Assembly (NCBI GenBank): GCA_030710605.1
Contig: CP092869.1
Coordinates: 7,909,854 to 7,973,853, forward strand
Direction of reading: 5' to 3'
Length of the DNA: 64,000 nt
Source: Cordylochernes scorpioides
Lineage: Eukaryota; Arthropoda; Arachnida; Pseudoscorpiones; Chernetidae
The notes under the pieces are model-generated. The model saw only the letters and a list, made by a program, of their open reading frames with translations, was not told the DNA's origin and made no database searches. Both the position numbers and the translations under genes were made by a program. Positions 12,836-22,150 of this stretch are shown piece by piece (the stretch's first letter is position 1; every line of letters begins with the position of its first letter).

Positions 12836-13228
12836 TAAACCTCTTATGTTTCAAATTATATAACAAATATTTATAGTTTGAATCCATATCTAATGGTACT
12901 ATTTAATGCAGAATTAACGTGCTATTCTCAAATAATAATTAACCTCTATTTAATATTTTGAAATCTGTGACTCACAATTTATTATATTATATAAATTATA
13001 CTTGAATAATTCTAATATATGTTATATAAAGAAAATATATTTTCTGCTTGTATTTAGATCATGTTGAAGATTATGGTATGGAAATGCGGTCGTGGTTAAA
13101 ATTATTGAAAGAATAAAAATGGTTTTGATCAGTAATATAATTGAGTTAAAGGAATCTACTTATATAATTGCCTTATTCTGTCTGTGTGAAGTTCACTGTC
13201 TGAAGTTCACGGATGGAAATTTTCATAA

Positions 13229-13299
13229 CCATCGGTGGTTCAGTGGTAGAATGCTCGCCTGCCACGCTGGCGGCCCGGGTTCGATTCCCGGCCGATGCA
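13229..13299 (+). tRNA. tRNA-Gly(GCC)-like sequence
   Basis: A 71-nt cloverleaf can be drawn. D-arm TGGTTCAGTGGTAGAA, anticodon loop CTGCCAC (anticodon GCC), T-arm CCCGGGTTCGATTCCCGG and acceptor end CCGATGC plus A. Two flaws are visible: a C:C mismatch at the first acceptor pair and a C:T mismatch in the anticodon stem. A run of six T, the RNA polymerase III terminator, follows at once. A second copy at 40776-40846 (minus) shares the same first-pair flaw and flank, so this is more likely a tRNA-derived repeat than a working gene. Confidence 0.7.
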
Positions 13300-13305
13300 T
13301 TTTTT
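13300..13305 (+). terminator. Pol III oligo-T terminator after the tRNA-Gly-like sequence
   Basis: Six consecutive T residues directly after the discriminator base. Confidence 0.6.
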
Positions 13306-13620
13306 GACGTGACAACGTCTTAAATTAGGTTGCGGCTGGGAGTCACTTATGAAAAAGTGTAACGCCCGGTAACGTTACGATGAGTCACCGAACGAGAGTG
13401 CTGCGCGCGCAGCGCTAGAGAATTAGGCGCATTGAATCGGCGCATGCTTGTCTCTGTCTTTGTCTTTCTCGAACGTTCTTGGCGTTGGAAAAACAAGAAA
13501 GCGTCATAATACAAGTTCACACGTGTGGTTAAAGTATCGTCAGCTGTGTCTGTAGTGAAAATGTGGAGTGCTTAGATTCGTCATTTACAACAACTACAAC
13601 AATAAAGGTAAATAATTATA
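13306..13620 (+). promoter_or_regulatory. CpG-containing transposon 5' region of unknown class
   Basis: GC is clearly above background, with GGGAGTCACTTATGAAAAAG, TAACGCCCGGTAACGTTACG and GTGCTGCGCGCGCAGCGC. No terminal TG/CA pair was found. An AAAGGTAAATA splice-donor-like site ends the stretch at about 13608. It lies about 450 bp upstream of the Rep-endonuclease remnant and could be the leader of that element, or part of an unrelated LTR. Confidence 0.4.
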
Positions 13621-14042
13621 CACTGATATTTCATTATCGTAAACTATGATTGATTGATTAATTGTTAGATTGACACAAAAGTTGAGAAACTGAGTTTATA
13701 GGTTATGTCATACTATTGATAAATGTTGATAGTGTTAAGTAAATTATTAGTTTAAAATTAATTAATTAATTTATTATTATTTTACAAATTTTAAATAGTT
13801 TCAAATTTATTTAGCAAAAATTTGAACCTTCGATCTGAATAAATGTTTTGATTTTCGAATTGATTCTTTAAAATTACAAATATTAAGAAAAAGTGGCAGA
13901 TATAAGAAAACTTTATTTAAACTGTGTTGAGCAAGAATTTTAACATCTAATATAAGTAAATGTTTTAATACAGCCATAATGGCTGTATAATGCAAGAACT
14001 TCAGACTCGGGCGTATATTCAGGCGTATGTTACTCGGATGTT

Positions 14043-14576
14043 ATATTATAAATACACAATAATTTCCTTCGCATTGAGTTTCAACATAGAGGAAGTCCGC
14101 ACGCTCACATTTTACTGTGGTTACACCATGATCCACATGATAATGCCATTGTTAAAGTACTGCAAGTTACTTGCTTCGCCGCTAATACTAGCTTCGAGTT
14201 TATACTCGGTGCTGTATATATTCATCCAGGAGCTAGTATGCAGGATATTGCAATGTTACTATGGCAAAGACTCGGTCCGTACATTCACAACAGCCAGTAC
14301 GTGCCACCGTTCGTGCAAGTTGATTCTAGTATACCGATTCTTCTGTGTGGTGATTTTAACAAAAACGTAAAGCCTGACAACTCGTTTCTTAATTTCATGA
14401 AAAATACGTATAATCTTGATTGCGTATCAAACGTTTCTAAGTCAACTACGTTAAAAGGAACAACTATCGACTTGACTTTCGCAAGACACATTACAGCAGA
14501 AACACTTCCTTTCATTTCATATTTCTCCTATCATCGTCCTATCCTCAACAAAATCACTCAAATAGGAATTAGTTAA
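14043..14576 (+). pseudogene. Helitron/Helentron remnant: Rep motif joined to endonuclease
   Basis: In one frame, after a TAA at 14049-14051, the sequence reads FLRIEFQHRGSPHAH then ILLWL, matching the HUH-type Rep motif of Helitrons (Helitron_like_N). About 30 codons later the same frame continues with FILGAVYIHPGAS, then PILLCGDFN, TTIDLTF and SYFSYHRPI, the signature of the endonuclease/exonuclease/phosphatase domain that Helentrons carry at the C-terminus. The Rep core and the whole helicase, normally over 1000 residues, are missing between them, so this is an internally deleted, dead copy. The frame ends at TAA 14574-14576. Rep would nick and join single strands during rolling-circle transposition. 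Confidence 0.72.
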
Positions 14577-14699
14577 GTTTAAGTTTACATGTACAATGTT
14601 TTAGTAAACAAAATATATTTCTATAGTTAAAATTTGTGCAATTCTTATTTTCATTCAATTCCTTGTTCCTATTGTGCAATTTAATTATATTCATATCAA

Positions 14700-14965
14700 T
14701 AAATATTCTACCGTTGTTTTTTTACAATTTTTAAAACTCATTTATATATTATACAAGAATGACATCTACGGCGCCAATCTACTTATATAATTGCCTTATT
14801 CTGTCTGTGTGAAGTTCACGGATAGAATAATGATAATAATATAGAATAATAATTGAATAATAATAAATTGGATAAAATAAAAAAGGTGTCAAGGGATGGG
14901 AATCGAACCCACGACCTTCCGCTTACCGGGCAGATGCCATGACCACTAGGCTACCCTGGACAATT
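14700..14965 (-). mobile_element. tRNA-Thr-like SINE
   Basis: The minus-strand head (14888-14960) folds as a tRNA with anticodon-stem TCTGC/GCGGA, loop CCGGTAA (anticodon GGT) and B box GGTTCGATTCC. Downstream come a T-rich link and a body with GAACTTCACACAGACAGAAT and GGCAATTATATAAGTAGAT, also found at 39718-39885. Position 33 is C instead of U, so the head is a degenerate promoter relic rather than a decoding tRNA. Confidence 0.7.
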
Positions 14966-14999
14966 TTTTCGGTTCATAAAGTTAATATATGATGCCAAT

Positions 15000-15430
15000 A
15001 TATATAATAATTGTATAAACGAATGCAAGACAAAATCACCGCGAATGTTTCTTTTTTTAAGGCAATTTCTTTTTAAGGTAATTATCGTTTTGCACAATTA
15101 CTTAATCTTTTAAAAAAAATAACAATACTTAAATGAAAATATGTTTCTTTAAATAAAATAAAATAAACTTTTAAATCGGTAACCTTTATGAGAACCTTTA
15201 AATATATATAAGTACCTTTAATCGATAATCTTTATAAGAATAAAATATGTAATTCATTATAAATAGAAATTTAATTTTAGTATCTCATTTATATTTTATA
15301 ACTATGCAGTTTTCTATTTAGTCAATATACCTAAGTTCATGTTGCAAATGTAATTATCTCTATCGATTTAGTAGGTGAAATGCAAAAAAAAAAAAAAATC
15401 GACATGATGAAATCTTTATGAAAATTCACA
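15000..15430. other. AT-rich stretch without recognisable features
   Basis: Homopolymer A and T runs and short repeats of CTTTATGAGAACCTTTAA type. No gene or structured element seen. Confidence 0.5.
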
Positions 15431-15692
15431 TTTTTATTTTTATATTTTCGAGACACACAGTTTGGGGCGGGACGTTTCACAAGAGAGACATCCACGGCGC
15501 CAATTTATAATTGTAACGAATATTATTTTAATTAAAACATTTTAAAAACACACAGTTTGGAACGGGACGTCTCACAAGAGTGACATCCATGGCGCCAATT
15601 TATAATTGTAACGAATAGTATTTGAATTAAAACGTTTTTAAAATATATACGCACTCGGGTAAAACCCGGGCGTTGCCCGGGCCATTCGTCTA
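15430..15692 (-). mobile_element. Helentron-like terminal copies, minus strand
   Basis: Two direct copies of CACAGTTTGG then GGGACGT then CAAGAG, ATCCA and GGCGCCAATTTATAATTGTA are followed by the hairpin ACCCGGGCGTTGCCCGGG and TCTAGTA. The same end, in plus orientation, is at 39360-39480 and 40630-40740, and in minus orientation at 56105-56210. Confidence 0.6.
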
Positions 15693-15734
15693 GTATATAT
15701 ATAAACATAGTTTGATAAAAGTTTACATAATTTA

Positions 15735-15850
15735 CAAAAGATTTGAGCCGGCCATTGGGATAAAACAACAATGAGTTTTTATAGGGGAAGAGTGACCTCT
15801 GGCGGTCGATTTAGCAGAGTATTTGAATCTATGAAATTATAATTTAAATT
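15735..15850 (+). repeat. Dispersed repeat with GAGCCGGCCATTGGG
   Basis: GAGCCGGCCATTGGGATAAA through TGACCTCTGGCGGTCGATTT matches stretches at 61235-61330 and 63510-63590. Confidence 0.6.
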
Positions 15851-16229
15851 AAAATAATATTTTTATATAACATATATATATTAGATTATATGTATTATTA
15901 TATTATCTTTCTATTTTTACCTTTTCGATCCATAAAATTCTTTAATATTTAAAACCCATATGTTTCTCAATTCGTTAAGAATAAACATTCGTTAAATTTG
16001 ACCCGATTCTGAAGAGAGAGCATTTCAAAAATATAATATTAAATAAAATTTAATATATCATGCTGAAATGGTTATCTTACGTGTCAATTCTCTAAAGTGC
16101 GACAATAAAGTCAACACAATATATATAAAATCGAATTATAAATATTATGATTCTATTTAAGGTTTAATTGAGACTCTAGTGGCATAAAATATACTTTACA
16201 CTGGGTTGACCGAATATCAGGGAACAGAC

Positions 16230-16530
16230 TAAATAAATGTTTAGTTGATTTCTGTTCCACCAGATGGCGCTCTGCCTTCTGTAAAGTACATGTGCTCCTG
16301 GTCAGGATATGCCTTTTTTATTTTAAATACATTATTTGGACTGTGGAATAATATGAATAAACAAATAAACAAACTAAAAAATTCCCCATCAAAATTGTAA
16401 ATATACTGCACTTCACAATTTGTCACTAAAACCAATGAATTTTAACTATATATTATATTGGCTGGCAGAATATTTTACTATATCGAAGTATACTCATGGG
16501 AAAAAAAAAATAGAAAGTTGTAGATTTTAA
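16230..16530 (+). repeat. Dispersed repeat with CCACCAGATGGCGCTCTGCC
   Basis: TAGTTGATTTCTGTTCCACC and TGCTCCTGGTCAGGATATGC mark a family also at 25935-26045 (inverted), 55080-55210 (inverted) and the arm B counterpart 51990-52246. Confidence 0.65.
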
Positions 16531-16609
16531 CATGTATATCGGATTTCTGACAATGACTAAAAGAAATTTGAAACACAGTGACCTTTTGTTGGATCGTTTT
16601 TGAAGACAA

Positions 16610-16990
16610 CTCTCAGATTTATAAAATTGATCGCCCCAGAATATTTAAAACAGGCGGATGGACATGCGATATTTGCGGGACAAGAATGGAGCCGGGGCTA
16701 CATCACCATATACTCTCATGTATGGGGCTGAAAGACGAACGAGAAGTGCTCCTCAAAGAAATAGGCCTTGAGGGACTCTCTTTGGAGCTCCTGTTGAATG
16801 AGGTGGTGAGAAACAGAGCTGGAGCGTTTGCGTTGTTCAAATTTTGGAAGACGGCTGATGAGAAAGGGAGGCTATATACATAATCTAATTGATGTAAATA
16901 ATTATATGTAAATAATATTTGTCAGGATTAGAATGACGAATCCTGTATGGGACTTTGATTCCAGTAAAAGGCTTGTTGCTGCTGTTGTAT
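16610..16990 (+). pseudogene. LINE ORF C-terminus and 3' end
   Basis: The frame ending at TAA 16881-16883 reads CDICGTRMEPGLHHHILSCM, a CxxC...H...C zinc knuckle typical of the C-terminal end of non-LTR retrotransposon ORF2. It continues to a short charged tail. Downstream are GAATCCTGTATGGGACTTTG, an AATAAA-like AGTAAAAG and a TTG/CTG-rich tail at about 16968-16990. The element is strongly 5'-truncated, as usual for LINE insertions. Confidence 0.7.
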
Positions 16991-17084
16991 ATAGTCACAG
17001 TGTAGAAAATACTATACTATACCTACTACTTATAGGTTTTTCTCTGTATTCTTAGTTCTCTTCTTTTCAATTACTCTGTAAACT

Positions 17085-17140
17085 GGCGAATCCTTTATAG
17101 GACGAGAGGTCCTCAATAAAGGCTTTTGTTGTTGTTGATT
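17085..17140 (+). mobile_element. LINE 3' tail with TTG repeat
   Basis: TGGCGAATCCTTTATAGGAC, CTCAATAAAGGCTTTTG and a TTGTTGTTG tail. The same ending occurs at 23390-23445, 23838-23890 (minus), 27365-27420 (minus), 54390-54450 (minus) and 59985-60066. Confidence 0.7.
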
Positions 17141-17452
17141 TATAAAATTAATTTATTAAACTTTAAACATTTTTAGATATAGAGAGAGAAACGATTACCT
17201 CGTATTTAAGTCAACAAAATTGTCTACAACATCGTTCTAACCAGATTGAACTTATGCAAAAAAATACATAAGAAAATAAACAAATTAATGGTAGAGGGTA
17301 AGTTCCTATTTTTTGCAAGCTTTCAAACTCAAAGAATTAATCATTTTCTTGCTTCACCTTTATTGAATATACACGAGATAACTAGGTATGAACAGAATTG
17401 CACCTGTCTCCCTAAAATAAGACCACCCGCGACTTTCTTAAGTATATCAGTA

Positions 17453-18442
17453 TGCACCTATTCCCCGATTTACACGGTACTTGTTTTACACGTTTTCGCT
17501 TTTACACGGTTTTCAAAATAAGTTTTTTTTTTTTTTTATCGCACTACTAGCGGATGTACCCGGCTTCGCCCAGGTTTTTCTCGAGGGAATGTTTGTAGTC
17601 TAGTAATAAGAAAATATACTACACCTAAAAACTATCAGAGAAAAGAGAAACCACGGGAGGTGAACAGAAAAATGCTTACAATGGATGTTATGTTTACGAT
17701 ATCAAGTTAAATAAAATCAAAGATAAAATTTGCATATGTTGGTCACTATAAATTTGTATATTTGTTAGGCGAAATTAGAAAAATGATAAAACAATTGGGT
17801 ATTTAAAAACAAATGTAGAAATAAAAGTTGAAGTATAATAAACAATGTTAAAGATTAGTTTTAATTATTAATCAAGATTGTGTGTGAATATGTGAGAAAG
17901 ATGTAATATCGTTGTTGTTTTCTAGGCCGACTGTTTTACATATGGTGTTATCTTAAAATTGCTTGTTTTGAATATTTTTTAGATTGAGATTATTAGCTAG
18001 TATATAAAAAAATTAACTCTGTTGAAATTTAATTTTGTATTTATATATAAATAAAATTAACTCTGTTGATTTTTTTTGTATTTAATCGATAACAGCGAAG
18101 TTACGCATGTTAATGTTAGGAAATATATTTTGATGTTAAGCAAAACCTGCTCCATCTCGTTTTACATAAATGTTGAAAATTTGGTTGAAATTGATGCATT
18201 GTAACGAAAGTTTTTAGTGATGTCCACTTATGAAATTTCCATTTTAGTAATATAGATACTAAATGCTACTGTGATTGAACACATGCGCTGTGTACACATC
18301 TCACGAGGAATCTCGAGCTTATGTGCTGACTTGCTGCACACGCACACTGTGTCTGTATTTCTAATTAAAAAATAATAATAATTTTCGATTTATACACGTT
18401 TTTCTCAGGAACGTATCTACCGTGTAAATCGGGGGTTAGGTG
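17453..18442 (+). mobile_element. MITE with ACACCTAT-type ends, split by a later insertion
   Basis: Left end GCACCTATTCCCCGATTTAC with GGTACTTGTTTTACACG, right end GTAAATCGGGGGTTAGGTGT. The arm B copy at 50951-51234 is uninterrupted (about 284 bp) and shows ACACCTATCCCCCGATTTAC facing GTAAATCCGGGGATAGGTGT. Confidence 0.75.
17547..18256 (+). mobile_element. 710-bp insertion without target duplication (Helitron-like?)
   Basis: It starts CTAGCGGATGTACCCGGCTT and ends TTTAGTAATATAGA. Joining the flanks (GCACTA and TACTAAATGC) regenerates the arm B sequence exactly, so no target site was duplicated. The GC hairpin-like start resembles the other CTAGACG-type ends here. An RTE-like LINE end is the alternative. 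Confidence 0.6.
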
Positions 18443-18613
18443 TAGTTGCAATATTAAGCAAATTTTCCCGATTTCATAAATCTTCTGGTAGAATGTTGTT
18501 ATTGAAGCCGTCCCAGTTCTGATGTAGCCTATAGATCGGAACCATGGTATACTGGTTGTTGAGTTTTCTATGAATTTGCCAAATCTGGCGTTGAGGCACA
18601 TTCTTCAGTATCA

Positions 18614-18923
18614 TTTCATACAATTGTTTTGCCTTCTACATGCTTCGGACAAGCATTTTAAGGCATCACTCATGATTAGGTGTCTCCAAGCGCCCGCCAC
18701 AGTGGAGGGCCAAGGAGAGGGCTGGAGAGGCGCCGGCAGAGCCGTGGGCACCCCGGGGGAGAGGAGGGCGAGTGCGCGCCGATTCTGAGGGAACCAAGGC
18801 AGCACCAAGCACAACTAAAGCGCCGCAGGCTTCAAAAATATTTAAGGGATCATTTCAGGGATCAAGATCAAGCGATCAAGACCCAGAGATCAGAAGGTCT
18901 GGCTTATATCGTCTGGCTTTTTA
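18614..18923. mobile_element. 310-bp GC-rich retroposed insertion with 14-bp target duplication
   Basis: ATTCTTCAGTATCA occurs at 18600-18613 and 18924-18937, and arm B has a single diverged copy, so the piece between was inserted. It is much richer in GC than its surroundings (for example GAGAGGCGCCGGCAGAGCCG). Open frames exist on both strands but none matches a protein I recognise, and no poly(A) is seen. It could be a processed pseudogene, a LINE fragment or a SINE. Confidence 0.65.
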
Positions 18924-19079
18924 ATTCTTCAGTATCACCGTTACGTTCTGTATTGCGATTATGAACCAAAATGTATTGTTTTTATGCATTTTGAAAGGAA
19001 GAGGTGATTGTTTTGTTATATTTTGATCAAATATATAGCTTAATTTAAGGCACAGTTTGAATATATTTATCATCATTTT

Positions 19080-19270
19080 GGCAAATAATCAAGAATGGGT
19101 ATTTGGCCAATTCTGGAATAATTAAAAATTAACGAATTGTGGATATTTATTCCAATAGTACAAGCCATCAGCAACTTTCAGTTACACGATAAAGAGATGC
19201 CTTTTTATAAATTTATCCACCTTATCCCAGTACAATTTCACATTTATACTTTTTTTTTGCATTTTTAAAA
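19080..19270 (+). repeat. Family E dispersed element
   Basis: AATGGGTATTTGGCCAATTC, TTCCAATAG, CATCAGCAACTTTCAGTTAC and TTATCCCAGTACAATTTC occur in order. The family also appears at 29025-29150, 33225-33360, 37045-37200, 38225-38425 and 50465-50650 (arm B copy of this one). Confidence 0.7.
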
Positions 19271-19279
19271 AATAAATAT

Positions 19280-20830
19280 AGTGTTTGAATAATTGCATGA
19301 TTGAGATCTGTGTTGTAAGAGGTATATAAAAATATTATAATAATTTGGAATTAATATCAAACGAATTTTTCGAAAATAATTAATTATTCAGATAATTACT
19401 TTTCAAACAAATAATTATACTATTATGTAATAATAAAAATTGAGATACCTATATTTTTAATATTCTAAGTCTTTATATTCAAAAAAACCTAATTTTTGCC
19501 TTATAATATGTAATATTATATATACATTCTCTGAATTTACATTTAGTTGGATATCTAAAGAAAGAAAATGTGAAATTCCAAAGATACCAAAAGATTATTT
19601 TAAAGGTAATAGCACATAATATCGGATATCCATTAAGCTAATAAAAATTAAGGAAAAAGTTAAAAAGCGAACGAGTATATAGACTTTTTAAATTAGAAAT
19701 AAATTCACATATATTTTAACACAATTCGATTTTCGTTTAAATTTATTTTTCAATGTATAAGAATTTTATTAAATATAGTAATTTGCATAAAGAAACATTA
19801 CAGTAAAATATTAATGCACTAAAATAGCTTTATTAAATGTAATCTTTAGCAATTATTAAATGTAAAAATATATTTAAAAAGTTATTTTTTATAGATCTCG
19901 AAATAAAAGAGCTATTGATAAATACTCGATTTTTATTTAACCAAGTTGAAATTTATTTTCTTTCAACTTAAGCTCTCCATAATTGAATTTGGCAAATTCT
20001 ATTTAAAATAGGCATTAAAACTAAATTTCTAGATATATCGATTTTTTTTAAATAACAAGGGACATTTCAAAGATGGAATAACTTTATTCTCAAATTTTCA
20101 AATTAAAAACTTATCGATATAAAAGCAGACGCTTCTTAATAAAATATTTTCTATGCGATTTCTCAATAATAAATTTTAATGATATAAATAGAATCTTGCA
20201 TGTTAATTTTATATGATCATTTAAGTTAGTGACTATTATTCGAGAAAATAATGAAATATATATGTTATATTAATAAAAAGAATGAGCTTTCTGTTGTATT
20301 ATCAAATATAACATATATGTATTTAAAATTGTAATTCTTTTAAAAATATATTTACTTTAAAGTATTTTTCATTTATATATTTATTTTTATTATCCCCTTG
20401 TATACAATGATTATTGAATCATATTAAAATAATATATTATAGAATATAAAGAAAAAATTATCTATATTCAAAATATATATATATATTTTAAATATATCTC
20501 TTTCTTTTTACTAGTAAAATATTTACGACAAAATCACTTTTCAATTATAATAGAGAATATTTGACATCTTATGCATATTTTATATATGTGATATTTTTGG
20601 TATATAGGTATATATAATTTCTAAAATAAATCATTCAGATTATAATTTTCAGTTAAACATTTTACTATTTTGTTTTCAAAATAAAGAATTTAGGCTAAAT
20701 ATTATATGTATATTTCTTCTTCACATCCTATAAAGGATATATTGATATAAAAAAACATACATTGGACACAATAATGGATAGATCTATTATTGAGAAAGAG
20801 AGAATTGATATATAATCCTTAAATAAATAC
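19280..20830. other. AT-rich stretch, unusually well conserved between arms
   Basis: No coding frame of note and no structured element. By eye, 19880-20060 differs from arm B at only about two positions in 180, far fewer than the outer part of the arms. A pogo-like MITE sits in the arm B counterpart at the position matching about 20450. Confidence 0.6.
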
Positions 20831-20838
20831 CAAAAAAC

Positions 20839-20937
20839 CTATTGTAATTCTTCGCAGACGAACATCCATTGATCGTCTGTCAAGAAAACACTTTCCCTTT
20901 CATCGTCTGACCCTGTTTTGCAGTCCAAACACTTGCC
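20839..20937 (-). CDS. Candidate terminal exon, arm A copy (unknown product)
   Basis: On the minus strand a 33-codon frame runs from a possible AG acceptor to TAG at 20841-20839. It encodes a cysteine- and acid-rich end starting GKCLDCKTGSDDE, then ending QWMFVCEELQ. Its composition is clearly more GC-rich than the surroundings. The stretch is identical, base for base, to 48443-48541 in arm B, while neighbouring DNA shows substitutions. An in-frame TGA lies three codons upstream, so if real it needs splicing from an exon further right; I could not find that exon. No family is recognised. It could instead be a short conserved non-coding or transposon-derived segment. Confidence 0.35.
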   Translation of the reverse strand, partial: GKCLDCKTGSDDERESVFLTDDQWMFVCEELQ

Positions 20938-21191
20938 CTTAGCTTGTCAAATATATTCATTAATTTTATTTTGGGAAATATCCTAATATCCGGTTAAATA
21001 TATTACTATTTTAGCTATATTATTTTTATATTTGGAAAAAATGACTTCCTTTTTGATTATATATACATTTTTGCAATTTTGAGATATTTTCTACTTTAAT
21101 AACAATATTATTTTAAGCGATATTTTCAACGATTTTATTTGAAACATTAACAGTATTTTTTTTTTCAAATTTTTAATTTACACATTTGATA

Positions 21192-21365
21192 AGGCACAAT
21201 TTGGATTATAGATTATAAACACAAGGTAATAGGACCAAATCCAAATAAATAAATAGTGTGTGACGTTTCGATAACAGTGTTGTTACCTATTTCAGACAAA
21301 ACGCTGTTACCGAAACGTCACACATTATTTATTTATTTGGATTTGGTCTTATTACCTTGTGTTTA
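21192..21365. repeat. Long hairpin with AAACACAAGGTAATA ends
   Basis: ACACAAGGTAATAGGACCAA and GTGTGACGTTTCGATAACAG on the left face CTGTTACCGAAACGTCACAC and TTGGTCTTATTACCTTGTGT on the right. The arms are about 75 bp with a short loop near TTGTTACC. Copy in arm B at about 48012-48170. Confidence 0.8.
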
Positions 21366-21624
21366 CACATTTGTTTGAAATGAAATCAGTTTACTTTAGG
21401 GCTGTTTCTTTCGTAAAGGTATTTTTATTTCAAAACGTACATTTTTAAAATTTCAATAAGCACATTTTTTATTTTAATAAAGACGTTTCATTTTCTGTAC
21501 GTATATTAAAGGCTTTACACTCTTGAGCAGCACAATTAAAAGTTAAATAACGACATTTTATAATATAATTAAAATATTTCTTTTAATCGTGTCAAAGATT
21601 AATATTACGATGCACTAGCGCGCC

Positions 21625-21875
21625 ATCTGTTATCAAATTACAAAACTATTTTAGAGGCGTAATATTTTTTTCAAAATAAAACAATTTCTACTGTCCTTAC
21701 TGCAATGAAAAAATTAAAGGGAGGGCCTGGCTCATCGGTTAAACTGGTGAAACCGCTGGGAGGGTTTACCACTGATGAGCCAGGCCCTCCCTTTAATTTT
21801 TTCATTGCAGTAAGGACAGTAGAAATTGTTTTATTTTGAAAAGAATATTACGCCTCTAAAATAGTTTTGTAAAAG
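21625..21875. repeat. Family D hairpin
   Basis: Near-perfect palindrome of about 115-bp arms: AAACTATTTTAGAGGCGTAA, TCTACTGTCCTTACTGCAAT and GGGAGGGCCTGGCTCATCGG, then their reverse complements. The surrounding block 21480-21965 is absent from arm B. Confidence 0.8.
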
Positions 21876-21889
21876 ATTAATATTTTGAA

Positions 21890-22150
21890 TTATAGGTTTT
21901 TAACTTTTAATTTTACAATTTTAATTTATATTTAGACATTTTTCATTTTAATTTAGACACATCGTCTTTTTATAGAAAAGTCGATGTGTTTAAATTTAAA
22001 TGAAAATGTCTAATTTAAAATGAAAATTGTCTAAATTAAAATGAAAAATGTCTAAATTGAAATGAAAATTGTCTAAATAAAAATGAAATTATCTAAATTA
22101 AAATGAAAAATGTCTGAATATAAATTAGAATTGTCTAATTAAAAGTTAAA
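21890..22150. repeat. 21-bp array folded into a palindrome, arm A
   Basis: Units of ATTTAGACATTTTTCATTTT on the left turn to the reverse complement on the right around GTCTTTTTATAGAAAAGTCG. The ends GGTTTTTAACTTTTAATT and AATTAAAAGTTAAAAACC also mirror each other. Arm B (47505-47865) holds one orientation only, with about 16 units. Confidence 0.75.

Larger units (their letters stand above)
11868..16244. other. 4.38 kb block present in arm A, absent from arm B
   Basis: Arm B runs directly from the sequence matching 11863-11867 (TTTAG) to that matching 16240-16244 (TTTAG) at about 52247-52255. This is the pattern left by a deletion through a 5-bp microhomology. The block holds the Helitron-like remnants, a tRNA-Gly-like sequence and a tRNA-Thr-like SINE listed below. 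Confidence 0.8.

Noticed and set aside
13229-13299. Functional tRNA-Gly gene
   Set aside because: Two stem mismatches and a second copy with the same first-base flaw and flank indicate a tRNA-derived repeat. Kept as tRNA-like only.
18611-18964. Overlapping proline/arginine-rich open frames in the GC-rich insert
   Set aside because: Frames are open on both strands because of high GC, and none matches a known domain. Treated as a retroposed insert.
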